Below the pieces are notes generated by a model, which did not search any database, was not told the DNA's origin, and was given only the letters and a program-made list of their open reading frames with translations. A stretch of 11,726 nucleotides of DNA, taken from positions 1-11,726 of the forward strand of contig SUVZ01000085.1 of the NCBI GenBank assembly GCA_015061765.1. The letters are read 5' to 3'. Shown in pieces: positions 1 to 7,354 of this stretch (position 1 is the first letter of the stretch; every line of letters begins with the position of its first letter). The position numbers and the translations under genes were made by a program. The DNA comes from Lentisphaerota bacterium. Lineage in GTDB: Bacteria > Verrucomicrobiota > Kiritimatiellia > RFP12 > UBA1067.

Positions 1-326
1 CGGCCGCCTGTTCACAACGCACCAGTACCCACAGGGTGGGGGCTTCAAGCACTCTAACAATCATTTCATTGCATGAACCGACCCACACTCATGCACGAAG
101 CCTCATTATTTATCAGTAATCGACTGTTCAGATAAAATCACATCCTACAGTGAGTGCCTGCGAACTGGGCGACCTGCAATCTCCATGACTTTCCTCCGCC
201 CTTGAAGTAGGGCACGACCATCGAGCCTTCAAGCACAGCAATGTAATGGGCAAGAGCGGGCAAGCGGCAGGGTGAAAATGGGCATGACAGGAATGGCCGA
301 GATAAGGGTGTCCCCTCAATTCGGCA
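1..326. other. Non-coding region downstream of the secreted-protein cassette
   Basis: I see no supported gene here. The only frame of note, minus strand 319 to 128, would start with TTG, lacks a Shine-Dalgarno site and has a composition rich in Cys, His, Ser and Arg unlike its neighbours. The region holds a 10-base direct repeat (cttcaagcac at 43-52 and 227-236), a 5-bp hairpin at 28-40 (cccac/gtggg) and a 5-bp hairpin at 198-213 (gccct/agggc) that competes with a 7-bp pairing of 201-207 with 227-233. None is followed by a T tract in the direction of transcription, so none is a clear terminator. It may be a 3' untranslated region or a decayed or dispersed intergenic element; I cannot tell which from one window. 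Confidence 0.5.
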
Positions 327-3300
327 TTACCGCACCACTATTGTCATGCCGCAGAAAGTCTTTAATATTCCCGCTCCGGCAAAATGCTTGGCATAGGCCT
401 TGTTCGCAGAATTCGGTGCTCCTGCACCCCCGTAGACTCCACCCGGAACACGAACACCGTCAACATGCAGTTCACGAACAACCTGCATAACACCTTCCGG
501 AATTTCGACGACTCCGTCCTCCGACAACTTCATGACCGTATGTTCGCGGTTGAACTGATTCGCGGCGGAAGTCTTCAGCTTGCCCGTGCCGCGCACGACA
601 ATGTTCGTGCCGTTGCGCCAGGCTCCGGTCGAATCTATTGTGATACCGTCTTTCTTATAGGTTATGCCAAGATTCAGAGTCCCTTTCCGGACCTCAAGAT
701 CGCCGGTGGATTTACTGTCGGAATAAATGCTGAATGTATTGGCCGTAGCCTGCACTAAACTTACATTCCCTTCAATGCCGCCATACATATATGAAGTGTC
801 TTCAGTGCCGGAACCGTCAGAGACTATCAACTTTGCAGGCCCTTCGCCGCCCCAAATCTTAGAGCCGGAAGTCGCTCTGAACGTTGTACAATGCTGTACC
901 GTCCCGTTCATATATATCTGCGGATAATCGGTATCGAATTCCAGATACCGGTTGGTGACGGCATAATCGACCAGAAATTCCGCCTTGCGCACGCTGCGTC
1001 CGCGAAGCGTTATCTGATTACCCTTCGTCTCAAGGCGTATCGAACCCTTCCTCAAATAGAGACCATTGCCAGTTACCGCAGTCACTTTACCACCTTTCAC
1101 AATCAAGGTGCCGTTGCAGAAATTGACCGTACTTGAGAAATCGCCCCCCTTTTCAAACACCAGCGCGGAATCGCTGTCAAGGTTGAGATATCCAACATTG
1201 GTGTAGAATACGGCATCCTCTTTAAACACGTTGGTAGAGGCGACACCGAACTGCAGCCAGTTTACGGTTTTGTCATCTACATCTCCGCGACCTGCCATCC
1301 AGACGGGCTTATGGAAAGTAACGCCGTCAAGAATCGTTGTCAAACCCTCAATATTGCCCGGAACAGTAATGGTGCTTACACCGAATTTGGTCGCGGTGCC
1401 TTGGCTTACGCCCACTGGAGCGCCGATATCTCCGGCGAAGCGCAGCGTCCCTTCATTATGAACGAGCGATCCGGCGATGACACTGTTGCCGGATATCGAA
1501 AATTCACCGGCTCCCTTCTTGTCGATCCGACCTCCGGAAACATCTTTGAATCCGGCATCGGCCTTGACGACAGTTCCGGCTGCGATATCAAGCACCTGCT
1601 TGTTCTCCGTAATCAGCGGAACTTTGAACGTGTAGACCGCCGAGGAATCAGCAGACGGGGGCGTCGTGGCAAGTCCACCCTCGCCGATTGACACCGACGC
1701 GCTGTCGGAAGCCTTTGAAAACGTAAAACCGCCGACCGCCGAAAGCCTGATTCCGTAAAATGAAACCGCACGATCCACTGAAGCTTCATTTCCTCCTGTC
1801 GCAAATTCAGCAAAAGTCATCATGTCATCAAGTGCCGGAAGCGAGGGATCTGTGCTCCAGTTTGCAACGGATGCAATGAAGGTATCGCCTCCGTTTCCAG
1901 TCCAGACGGCACTCACAACCTCAGAGCTTCCGTCATCAACAACTATGGTGCCTCCTTTCAGCTGTTCAAGAGCCTCTCCGTTCACGCCCCATTTTGTCTT
2001 GTTGGCGACCTTCACTCCTGCAACTGTCAGCGATTTGACTCTCATCACCATCGTAGGCGGCAACGTCAATGCGGCGTTCCCACCGAGCGTAAGATCGATG
2101 ACTTCATCCGTAAACGGATTTGAAATGTTTGCGCCCAAAGTCATATTTCCGTCCACCACCATGTTGGTGATGCCGAGGAACATACCCGAAAGCACCGAAG
2201 AGGCGTCCGCCGTCAAGGTTCCGTTTTCGCCGATATGGATTTCACCGACATTCTTGAACGTCGCACCGAGCGTTACAGCGAGCGTTCCGTTGGAGACCGA
2301 CAAGGTTCCGCTCGTCGTATGTGCGCGATTGGCGAATGTCTGAGTAAAGTCTGGATAATCGGCGGCATCGACCACCAGCGAAACCTTTCCTGAAAGCGTC
2401 TGATAGCTTGTGCGCGACGTTCCCTCTCCGATCAAGCGCAGAAACGCCGGATCCGATGAAAGAATATAGACTGATTTATCGCTGTAATAGTTTTTTGCAC
2501 TGCCGCTGTCATACTGAAGCGAAGCGAGTGTCTGGTTTTTACCGCTAAGATTGAGCGCCGAATACGACTGGCTTGAAAATCCTCTTGAAACCGAAAATAC
2601 CGTTCCTGAAATAACAGAATCATCGGCGGCAACAATATTTGCGCGATTGAGCGAAATGTTAGTTATCTTGTTTTCTTTGGAAGCAAGTATGATATCCCCT
2701 CCCAATGCACTGTTGTAACCGACCGTCATCGACCCCAGAACAATAGGTCCGTCGAAACGGACATCTCCGTACGCATTCACGCGAAGCGTCTTCCCCGGCC
2801 ATGACACCCCTTTGGTGAAATGGAGCAATGCGGAAGACGGCGCTGATGTACCGCTTGAAAAATTGGCGTTGCATCCTACCGTATACTGTTTCAACGCACT
2901 CAGATCAATCTCGCCGGAGAGAACAGTCTTGACATCGGTTCTTATGAATGCCTGCAAATATGAATAACTGTTGGCTCCGTCATACCCTTCAATCCGAATC
3001 TTGTTGTTGAAGGTGGCGCCGTCGGCATTGAAGAAAATCTGCCGCCGGAAACCATAGGTTCTGTTCTTGCTGTCCTTCGCTGTAAGCGTTCCGTCAAGGA
3101 ATATCTCACCGGTACCCAACGCCCCTGCCGTATCGGCACGAATTACACCTTGCGAAATCTGCACACCTTCCGTAAATGCATTATCTCCACCAGCAGGATT
3201 CAACACCAGCATTCCGTCGCCGGTTTTACGCAATGGACCCGTGCCGGATATTTCGCCGGTATAGGTTACGGTTACGCCGGATGCGACATCGATTATGTAT

Positions 3301-3428
3301 TCACCCTCAAGCGTCAGCGCGTCGGCGACGGTCGCGTCTGCCGTGTATGCGGCATTCGGCTCGGCCGACAAAATGAATGCTCCAAACGCGGCAATTACCG
3401 CAACAAGAAGTTTTGAGAAGTTCATCAT
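327..3428 (-). CDS. Secreted beta-solenoid protein with autotransporter-associated beta-strand repeats
   Basis: The 1,033-residue product begins with a classical signal peptide: a Lys at residue 6, a hydrophobic stretch at 7-20 and a likely cleavage after SA at 21-22. The rest is Gly, Ser, Thr, Val and Asn rich, typical of a right-handed beta-solenoid. Residues about 57-105 (TGEISGTGPLRKTGDG and following) and about 630-670 (RIDKKGAGEFSISGN) match the autotransporter-associated beta-strand repeat pattern. A module starting WTGNGGD at about 509, followed by NW, opens a second unit, and each unit ends in a similar cap (about 444-498 and 965-1025). No C-terminal beta-barrel, PEP-CTERM or LPxTG anchor is visible, so it is probably released or held at the surface by other means. 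It is the last gene of a three-gene cassette; its ATG overlaps the previous stop as ATGA. AAAGGTG at 3433-3439 lies 4 bases before the first ATG and 7 before a second in-frame ATG at 3425, so the true start may be 3425. Its role, perhaps adhesion or binding of surface polymers, is inferred. Confidence 0.85.
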   Translation of the reverse strand: MMNFSKLLVAVIAAFGAFILSAEPNAAYTADATVADALTLEGEYIIDVASGVTVTYTGEISGTGPLRKTGDGMLVLNPAGGDNAFTEGVQISQGVIRADTAGALGTGEIFLDGTLTAKDSKNRTYGFRRQIFFNADGATFNNKIRIEGYDGANSYSYLQAFIRTDVKTVLSGEIDLSALKQYTVGCNANFSSGTSAPSSALLHFTKGVSWPGKTLRVNAYGDVRFDGPIVLGSMTVGYNSALGGDIILASKENKITNISLNRANIVAADDSVISGTVFSVSRGFSSQSYSALNLSGKNQTLASLQYDSGSAKNYYSDKSVYILSSDPAFLRLIGEGTSRTSYQTLSGKVSLVVDAADYPDFTQTFANRAHTTSGTLSVSNGTLAVTLGATFKNVGEIHIGENGTLTADASSVLSGMFLGITNMVVDGNMTLGANISNPFTDEVIDLTLGGNAALTLPPTMVMRVKSLTVAGVKVANKTKWGVNGEALEQLKGGTIVVDDGSSEVVSAVWTGNGGDTFIASVANWSTDPSLPALDDMMTFAEFATGGNEASVDRAVSFYGIRLSAVGGFTFSKASDSASVSIGEGGLATTPPSADSSAVYTFKVPLITENKQVLDIAAGTVVKADAGFKDVSGGRIDKKGAGEFSISGNSVIAGSLVHNEGTLRFAGDIGAPVGVSQGTATKFGVSTITVPGNIEGLTTILDGVTFHKPVWMAGRGDVDDKTVNWLQFGVASTNVFKEDAVFYTNVGYLNLDSDSALVFEKGGDFSSTVNFCNGTLIVKGGKVTAVTGNGLYLRKGSIRLETKGNQITLRGRSVRKAEFLVDYAVTNRYLEFDTDYPQIYMNGTVQHCTTFRATSGSKIWGGEGPAKLIVSDGSGTEDTSYMYGGIEGNVSLVQATANTFSIYSDSKSTGDLEVRKGTLNLGITYKKDGITIDSTGAWRNGTNIVVRGTGKLKTSAANQFNREHTVMKLSEDGVVEIPEGVMQVVRELHVDGVRVPGGVYGGAGAPNSANKAYAKHFAGAGILKTFCGMTIVVR

Positions 3429-4804
3429 TTTTCACCTTTCGTTGAAGGATCATCTATAAACGGTTTGCGCTGATAAAGAAAGAGGCTCTTTCCGCATTTG
3501 CCGAAGGAATTGCGCGGCGTCACCCGGAAACGGAACGGCGGCGGCGGCGGCAGTTCGCCGATACCGAAGATGCAGTTCTGCGTCGGCGTCACATGGCGGG
3601 CATTGCGCGTAAATCCCGTCTGGTAGACGCGCTTCATGCGCCAGGGAAGAACCACGTCGGCGGAATAGAGTTCCGCGCAGACTTCGTAATCCATGACGCG
3701 CGAAAGATCGTCCGGCGAAACGGCGGTCGGAAACGTCAGAATAATCTGATCTTCCGGCTCCTTCTTCGGGTTGCGCCCCTTGTGAAGCTTCAGCTTAAGT
3801 TCCGCACCTTCGGGAAATTCCGGCGCCGACGATTTCTCGGTGCGGCTCGCGAACGAATAGGTTCTCGGATCGTCTTTTCCGCGCAATACCGGCACCGTCC
3901 AGTCGTCGCCGAGTTTCTCGCGGCGGGAGAAATCCCAGCGCTCAAAAACCATGTCGTTGTCGTACACTTTCATGAACAGTCCCTGCGCACCGCCGTAATT
4001 GCTGGCGACATCCTGCATCCGATGCCCGACATTCCTGAACCCCTTGCCGTTTTCGCGTCCCGAAGGCAGCGAAAGCCACCTGAGCGACGCCGTGCCGATT
4101 GAAGTGAACGCGCCCTGCCAGACGCTGCGCTGGTCGGTGATCGAATAATGGGTGTGGCCGGAGAATGCGACGGCGTTGGGCCAGTCGGCGAGCACCTTGT
4201 GGGTGGGGCCGCCGTCGGCCTGATGCCACGTCCACGTCCCGTAGCACGTATTCTGCGGATGGGCGTGCTGGGCGAAGAAGAACGGTTTGCCGCCGGCGAG
4301 TTTCTTGCGGTTGGCGTCGAGAAAAGCGCGGAACGCCTTTTCATTACGCCATGCCGCCCAGTGCGCGCCGACAAACGAATAGCCCTTCACTTCCTTGATA
4401 AAGAAAGGCGACCACGGCTCGCCGAAGATTTCCTGCCAAACCTCGGGCGCGTCCTTGGCATAATTGTGCTCATGGTTGCCGGTCACGAAAACTTTTACGG
4501 GGCCGGCATCTATCGACCCGAAAACTTCCTTCCAGCAGTCGGCCGTCTTCTGCAGTTCCGCCGCGCGTCCACCGTTCGTCAAATCGCCGGCGATCATGAT
4601 CGCATCCGCCCCATGATCGCGGAAGAACGTGATGACACGCTTGAACATATCGATCGCGCCTTGGCTGTTGTGCATTTCCGGCGGACTTAAATGCGTATCG
4701 CTCACGATACCCACCTTGAGCCGGCAGTCTCCCTTGGGTGCGGAAAATACCGGCACGGCGGCAGTTGCCGCGAAAGCGGAAAGGAAAGATCGTCGCGTGG
4801 TCAT
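3425..4804 (-). CDS. Tat-exported metallophosphoesterase (calcineurin-like)
   Basis: The 459-residue protein opens with a twin-arginine signal, TTRRSFLSA, followed by an Ala-rich hydrophobic stretch to about residue 22. The full metallophosphoesterase metal-ligand set is visible: SDTH (D36, H38), GDLTNGG (D74), TGNHEH (N110, H111), QHAH (H180) and SGHTH (H217, H219). The catalytic domain fills about residues 28-300. A second beta-rich domain of about 120 residues resembles a fibronectin-type-III or Ig-like fold and ends in a five-proline run and the RVTPRNSFGKCGK segment. The family hydrolyses phosphomono- or diesters with a dinuclear metal centre; the substrate cannot be read from sequence. 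Because Tat carries folded proteins, it probably acts in the periplasm or outside. Its start overlaps the stop of the upstream gene as ATGA, and its stop overlaps the start of the downstream gene in the same way, implying translational coupling. A GGAG sits about 11 bases before the ATG inside the upstream coding region. Confidence 0.92.
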   Translation of the reverse strand: MTTRRSFLSAFAATAAVPVFSAPKGDCRLKVGIVSDTHLSPPEMHNSQGAIDMFKRVITFFRDHGADAIMIAGDLTNGGRAAELQKTADCWKEVFGSIDAGPVKVFVTGNHEHNYAKDAPEVWQEIFGEPWSPFFIKEVKGYSFVGAHWAAWRNEKAFRAFLDANRKKLAGGKPFFFAQHAHPQNTCYGTWTWHQADGGPTHKVLADWPNAVAFSGHTHYSITDQRSVWQGAFTSIGTASLRWLSLPSGRENGKGFRNVGHRMQDVASNYGGAQGLFMKVYDNDMVFERWDFSRREKLGDDWTVPVLRGKDDPRTYSFASRTEKSSAPEFPEGAELKLKLHKGRNPKKEPEDQIILTFPTAVSPDDLSRVMDYEVCAELYSADVVLPWRMKRVYQTGFTRNARHVTPTQNCIFGIGELPPPPPFRFRVTPRNSFGKCGKSLFLYQRKPFIDDPSTKGEK

Positions 4805-6408
4805 TTCTTGCTCTTCTCCTTTACGGGCTTGTCTTTGACCGCTCCGGGTCCAACCTTAACTGGCGTTTCTTCGCAAAAGAGCCGATACACCCGCAGATTT
4901 TCGAATACGGTCTTTCTGCCTGCCGGATTCCTGGCGCTGAAAACGATCGTGCCGCGCGCTCCGCCTTCCGGAATACGCACGACTCCGCGGCCGTCGCGGG
5001 GATAGATCATGTTGATGGAAGGCTGCACATACTTCCCCTTCGCGTCGCGGACAAACACGTTGACGCGGGCGCTCGCATTCAGCGCGACATCGAAGGCAAT
5101 GCCGTAGTATTCGCCTCCCTTCACATTTTTGAGCGATACCGTCTCATAGCCGTTGGTGACCGACACCGTATTCGCCTCGGCAAGATTCACGAGCGTCCCT
5201 TTCGCCGAAAGTTCCGCGACCTGACGGTCGTAGAACGCTACCGGATTCTTGCCCCATTCCATGATCTCGAAAAGCCCGGGCAGCGCCTCCGGCAAAGTCG
5301 TGTCGAGAATGCGCGGATCGCCGCGCTTCCAGTTGCGCGCACGCTTCACCCATGGATGAAGTTCCGTCCAGAACCACACATATCCGCCGGAAACGTCGCT
5401 CGCCTGAATGAGATCGCGCCTGAGCGTCTCAAGCCGCGACCCTTCCGTCGGAGGCTTGTACCATGTGGTGCCCTCCTTGCTCGTGTACATCGCGGTGTAG
5501 ATGGGCGGGGAGTAGCGCACCTGCCGGCGGTACTTGTCCAGATTCTCCGGCGCGACCAGCTGCGGATAGAGCGAATGGAACATATACGCGCCGTTGCGGT
5601 AGCCGTTCTTCGCCGCCGTATGATGGTACCCGTCTTCGTCGCCGTCGTTGATCGTCGCCCCAGCCGGAAGCACATCAAGAACACCGTTCAAAAACGCCGG
5701 CCACAGATTTTCGTCGGCGCGGCACATGGCCGCCACGTTGGCGCGGTCGTATTTCGTGTAATGCTCAAGATGGGAGAAGAACCAGAAAAAATGGAGCGTG
5801 ATGTCCGGATATTCCTCGAAGACCGGAGCGAAAAGTTCGCGTCCGCGGCGGCGCACGATTTCGCAAAGCTCGTCATACGGCGCCTCGTCGGAGCGGCGGG
5901 AGAACTGCCTGAGCTTGCGGTAATCCTCGGGGTCGATCTTTATCCCCTTGAGCCCACCCTGCCGGGCGACCCATGCGACCGTTCGCATCGACTCGGCAAT
6001 CCGCGCCCATTCGGCGTCATCCATCCAACTGACGCGCTCTTTATACGGTGCAGTAAGCGAGCTCAAGAACGAATGGCGCATGGAGCTATGCTTCGTCAGC
6101 TTGCGCAGATGCGGAATCTGCGCCGCAAACGCCTCCTTCGGCCACGCCGGATCGTGCATAAAGTTGTAGTAGTTGCAGCTCACGCGCTTGCCGTCTATGA
6201 CGGCGCTCGATCGGAGATTGATGCCGATGCCGTCGAGCGGAGTTTTGTCGAAAGCGTCGGCGTAACGCAGGAGAACTTCGGGACTGTCGCTGTTGAACTC
6301 CCATGCGAAAGCTATGTATTTCGCACAGGACTTTTCAGCACCTTGAATACACAAGGCGCAAGCGACCAAGAACAGCACCAGACTTTTCATAAACCACCGC
6401 ACTACCAT
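4801..6408 (-). CDS. Secreted protein of unrecognised family, possibly TIM-barrel hydrolase-like
   Basis: I do not recognise a named family. The 535-residue product has an N-terminal signal peptide (MKSLVLFLVACALCIQGA); cleavage after QGA would suit signal peptidase I, but LVAC also fits a lipobox, so a lipoprotein is possible. Residues about 28-400 alternate beta and alpha patterns with conserved-looking acidic and aromatic segments (YIAFAWEFNSDSPE, KGIKIDPEDY, TLHFFWFFSH, INDGDEDGYHH, YVWFWTELHPW), which resembles a barrel-type glycoside hydrolase. Residues about 410-515 look like a beta-sandwich, perhaps carbohydrate-binding, and the last 20 or so residues are Lys-rich. This is the first gene of the coupled three-gene cassette. 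The frame's first ATG is at 6408; a second in-frame ATG at 6390 (MKSLV) has GGTGG three bases upstream and gives a more typical signal peptide. AAAGGA lies too far from 6408 to help. An enzymatic role is inference only. Confidence 0.83.
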   Translation of the reverse strand: MVVRWFMKSLVLFLVACALCIQGAEKSCAKYIAFAWEFNSDSPEVLLRYADAFDKTPLDGIGINLRSSAVIDGKRVSCNYYNFMHDPAWPKEAFAAQIPHLRKLTKHSSMRHSFLSSLTAPYKERVSWMDDAEWARIAESMRTVAWVARQGGLKGIKIDPEDYRKLRQFSRRSDEAPYDELCEIVRRRGRELFAPVFEEYPDITLHFFWFFSHLEHYTKYDRANVAAMCRADENLWPAFLNGVLDVLPAGATINDGDEDGYHHTAAKNGYRNGAYMFHSLYPQLVAPENLDKYRRQVRYSPPIYTAMYTSKEGTTWYKPPTEGSRLETLRRDLIQASDVSGGYVWFWTELHPWVKRARNWKRGDPRILDTTLPEALPGLFEIMEWGKNPVAFYDRQVAELSAKGTLVNLAEANTVSVTNGYETVSLKNVKGGEYYGIAFDVALNASARVNVFVRDAKGKYVQPSINMIYPRDGRGVVRIPEGGARGTIVFSARNPAGRKTVFENLRVYRLFCEETPVKVGPGAVKDKPVKEKSKK

Positions 6409-6503
6409 CCCATGAACGGAACGGAATCCTTTCTTTGACTGGTAGCCATGGTATCAAAAACATTTTTTTTTCAACCACAAAAAAGAAATCTTGGCGCTAC
6501 AAT

Positions 6504-6519
6504 AAATCATCCCTGATTT
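6504..6519. repeat. Perfect inverted repeat, possible operator
   Basis: Arms aaatca (6504-6509) and tgattt (6514-6519) are exact reverse complements around a four-base centre. The element is AT-rich, lacks a following T tract in either direction, and lies about 100 bases upstream of the secreted cassette. A regulator-binding site is more likely than a terminator, but this is inferred from position alone. Confidence 0.4.
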
Positions 6520-6535
6520 TTACAATTTTATCGCA

Positions 6536-6548
6536 ACTTGAAACAAGT
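6536..6548. repeat. Short perfect palindrome, possible operator
   Basis: Arms acttg (6536-6540) and caagt (6544-6548) flank a three-base aaa centre. Its midpoint is about 30.5 bases from the midpoint of the neighbouring inverted repeat, close to three helical turns, so both would face the same side of the DNA. The two arm sequences differ, so they would not be two copies of one site. Confidence 0.35.
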
Positions 6549-6594
6549 AAGGACCCAGGCATATCCGATCCGCATGTCTCCCCTTTTAGGATTT

Positions 6595-7350
6595 TCAGCG
6601 GACGCAGGAAAGGGGTAGCTCCAAACCGTTGGCTTCGAGAAGCCCACGGTTGCCAAGGACATCAGAAGGCGTACCCGCCGCAACAATCCTTCCCTCTGAC
6701 ATCATCAGCACACGCGAACATGTATCAAGAACAAAATCTAGATCATGTGTAGCGATGAGTTTTGCGCACGGCAACTCACGCAGTGCATGAATCACCATAC
6801 GGCGGTTGCGCGGATCAAGGGCGAGCGTCGGTTCGTCCAGAAGCAGAACCTCGGGACGCAGCGAAAGCACTGTCGCTATGGACGCAAGCCGCTTCTGTCC
6901 ACCGCTCAACCTATAGACGTGCTCAGTGGAGAGATGCGAAATGCCGACAGACGCCAATGCATCGTCCGTCCGACGACGCACCTCAGATTCGTCTACTCCT
7001 TCGTTCCTCGGACCGAATGCGACATCCTCCCAGACGTTCGACAGGAAGAGCTGACTTTCCGCATCCTGGAACACATATCCGGCGACACGTCGCACGGCGG
7101 CAAGATTGGCGCGCTCCACTGGCATGCCGCACACCTTTACGGTCCCGGACCGAGGGGAAACAAGCCCGACAAAAAGCTTGAGCAACGTGGATTTCCCTGC
7201 GCCGTTTGCACCTATCAACGCGACCTGCTCCCCCCGCGCGACGGAGATCGATACGTCTTTCAGGACCTCACACTCCGGTCTATAGGAAAAAGAGACCCCT
7301 TCCAGGGAGATTACATCGACAGAATTATTCAAGTCGTCTATCGCCTCCAT
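6595..7350 (-). CDS. ABC transporter ATP-binding protein, CbiO/EcfA type
   Basis: The 251-residue protein is a complete ABC ATPase: Walker A GANGAGKST (47-55), Q-loop glutamine at 95, signature LSGGQKR (148-154), Walker B VLLLDE (168-173), D-loop ALDP (177-180) and switch histidine in ATHD (202). The segment YVFQDAESQLF...EDVAFGP (92-113) is characteristic of the energy-coupling-factor and cobalt/nickel group (CbiO, EcfA), which powers uptake of metal ions or vitamins together with a CbiQ/EcfT membrane protein and a substrate-specific subunit. Neither partner is in this window, so substrate is unknown. The ATG at 7350 lies 4 bases after the stop of the phosphofructokinase gene, so coupled expression is likely. 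The frame stays open to a TTG at 7389, which would overlap that gene by 35 bases; another TTG at 7332 follows a GGAGG by 11 bases. I prefer 7350 because of its ATG codon and neat junction, although the preceding GAAGG is only one base away. Confidence 0.9.
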   Translation of the reverse strand: MEAIDDLNNSVDVISLEGVSFSYRPECEVLKDVSISVARGEQVALIGANGAGKSTLLKLFVGLVSPRSGTVKVCGMPVERANLAAVRRVAGYVFQDAESQLFLSNVWEDVAFGPRNEGVDESEVRRRTDDALASVGISHLSTEHVYRLSGGQKRLASIATVLSLRPEVLLLDEPTLALDPRNRRMVIHALRELPCAKLIATHDLDFVLDTCSRVLMMSEGRIVAAGTPSDVLGNRGLLEANGLELPLSCVR

Positions 7351-7354
7351 GCCT

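Larger units (their letters stand above)
6409..6594 (-). promoter_or_regulatory. AT-rich spacer upstream of the secreted cassette, probable promoter region
   Basis: This 186-base gap separates the ABC ATPase stop from the first cassette gene and is far richer in A and T than the genes on either side. It contains a nine-base T run at 6463-6471, an A run at 6479-6484 and another at 6456-6460, which could bend the DNA or act as an upstream promoter element. Two palindromes lie at 6504-6519 and 6536-6548. Candidate hexamers such as TTGTAA with TATTGT exist, but the spacing is poor and I do not name a specific promoter. No GC-rich hairpin followed by T residues is present after the ATPase gene. 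Confidence 0.5.

Noticed and set aside
1..7. cggccgc at the window start resembling a cloning site
   Set aside because: It is an incomplete NotI site at an arbitrary window edge in GC-rich DNA and carries no further vector-like sequence.
28..40. Hairpin cccac/gtggg as terminator of the cassette
   Set aside because: Only five base pairs and no T tract follows on the minus strand; it also lies almost 300 bases from the stop.
198..213. Hairpin gccct/agggc as terminator of the cassette
   Set aside because: Stem of five pairs with a six-base loop and no T tract after it.
128..319. 63-codon frame on the minus strand after the repeat protein
   Set aside because: TTG start, no ribosome binding site and unusual Cys/His/Arg-rich composition. 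Another frame in the same stretch reads as plausibly, so neither is supported.
4738..6438. Open frame of 566 codons on the plus strand
   Set aside because: It lies antisense to the secreted-protein gene and part of the phosphoesterase gene, is extremely rich in Arg, His and Val, and has no recognisable motif. It is a shadow of codon bias on the other strand.
6463..6484. A and T runs as an intrinsic terminator of the ABC ATPase gene
   Set aside because: The possible stem would be made only of A-T pairs, with no GC-rich arm; a bend or promoter element is more likely.
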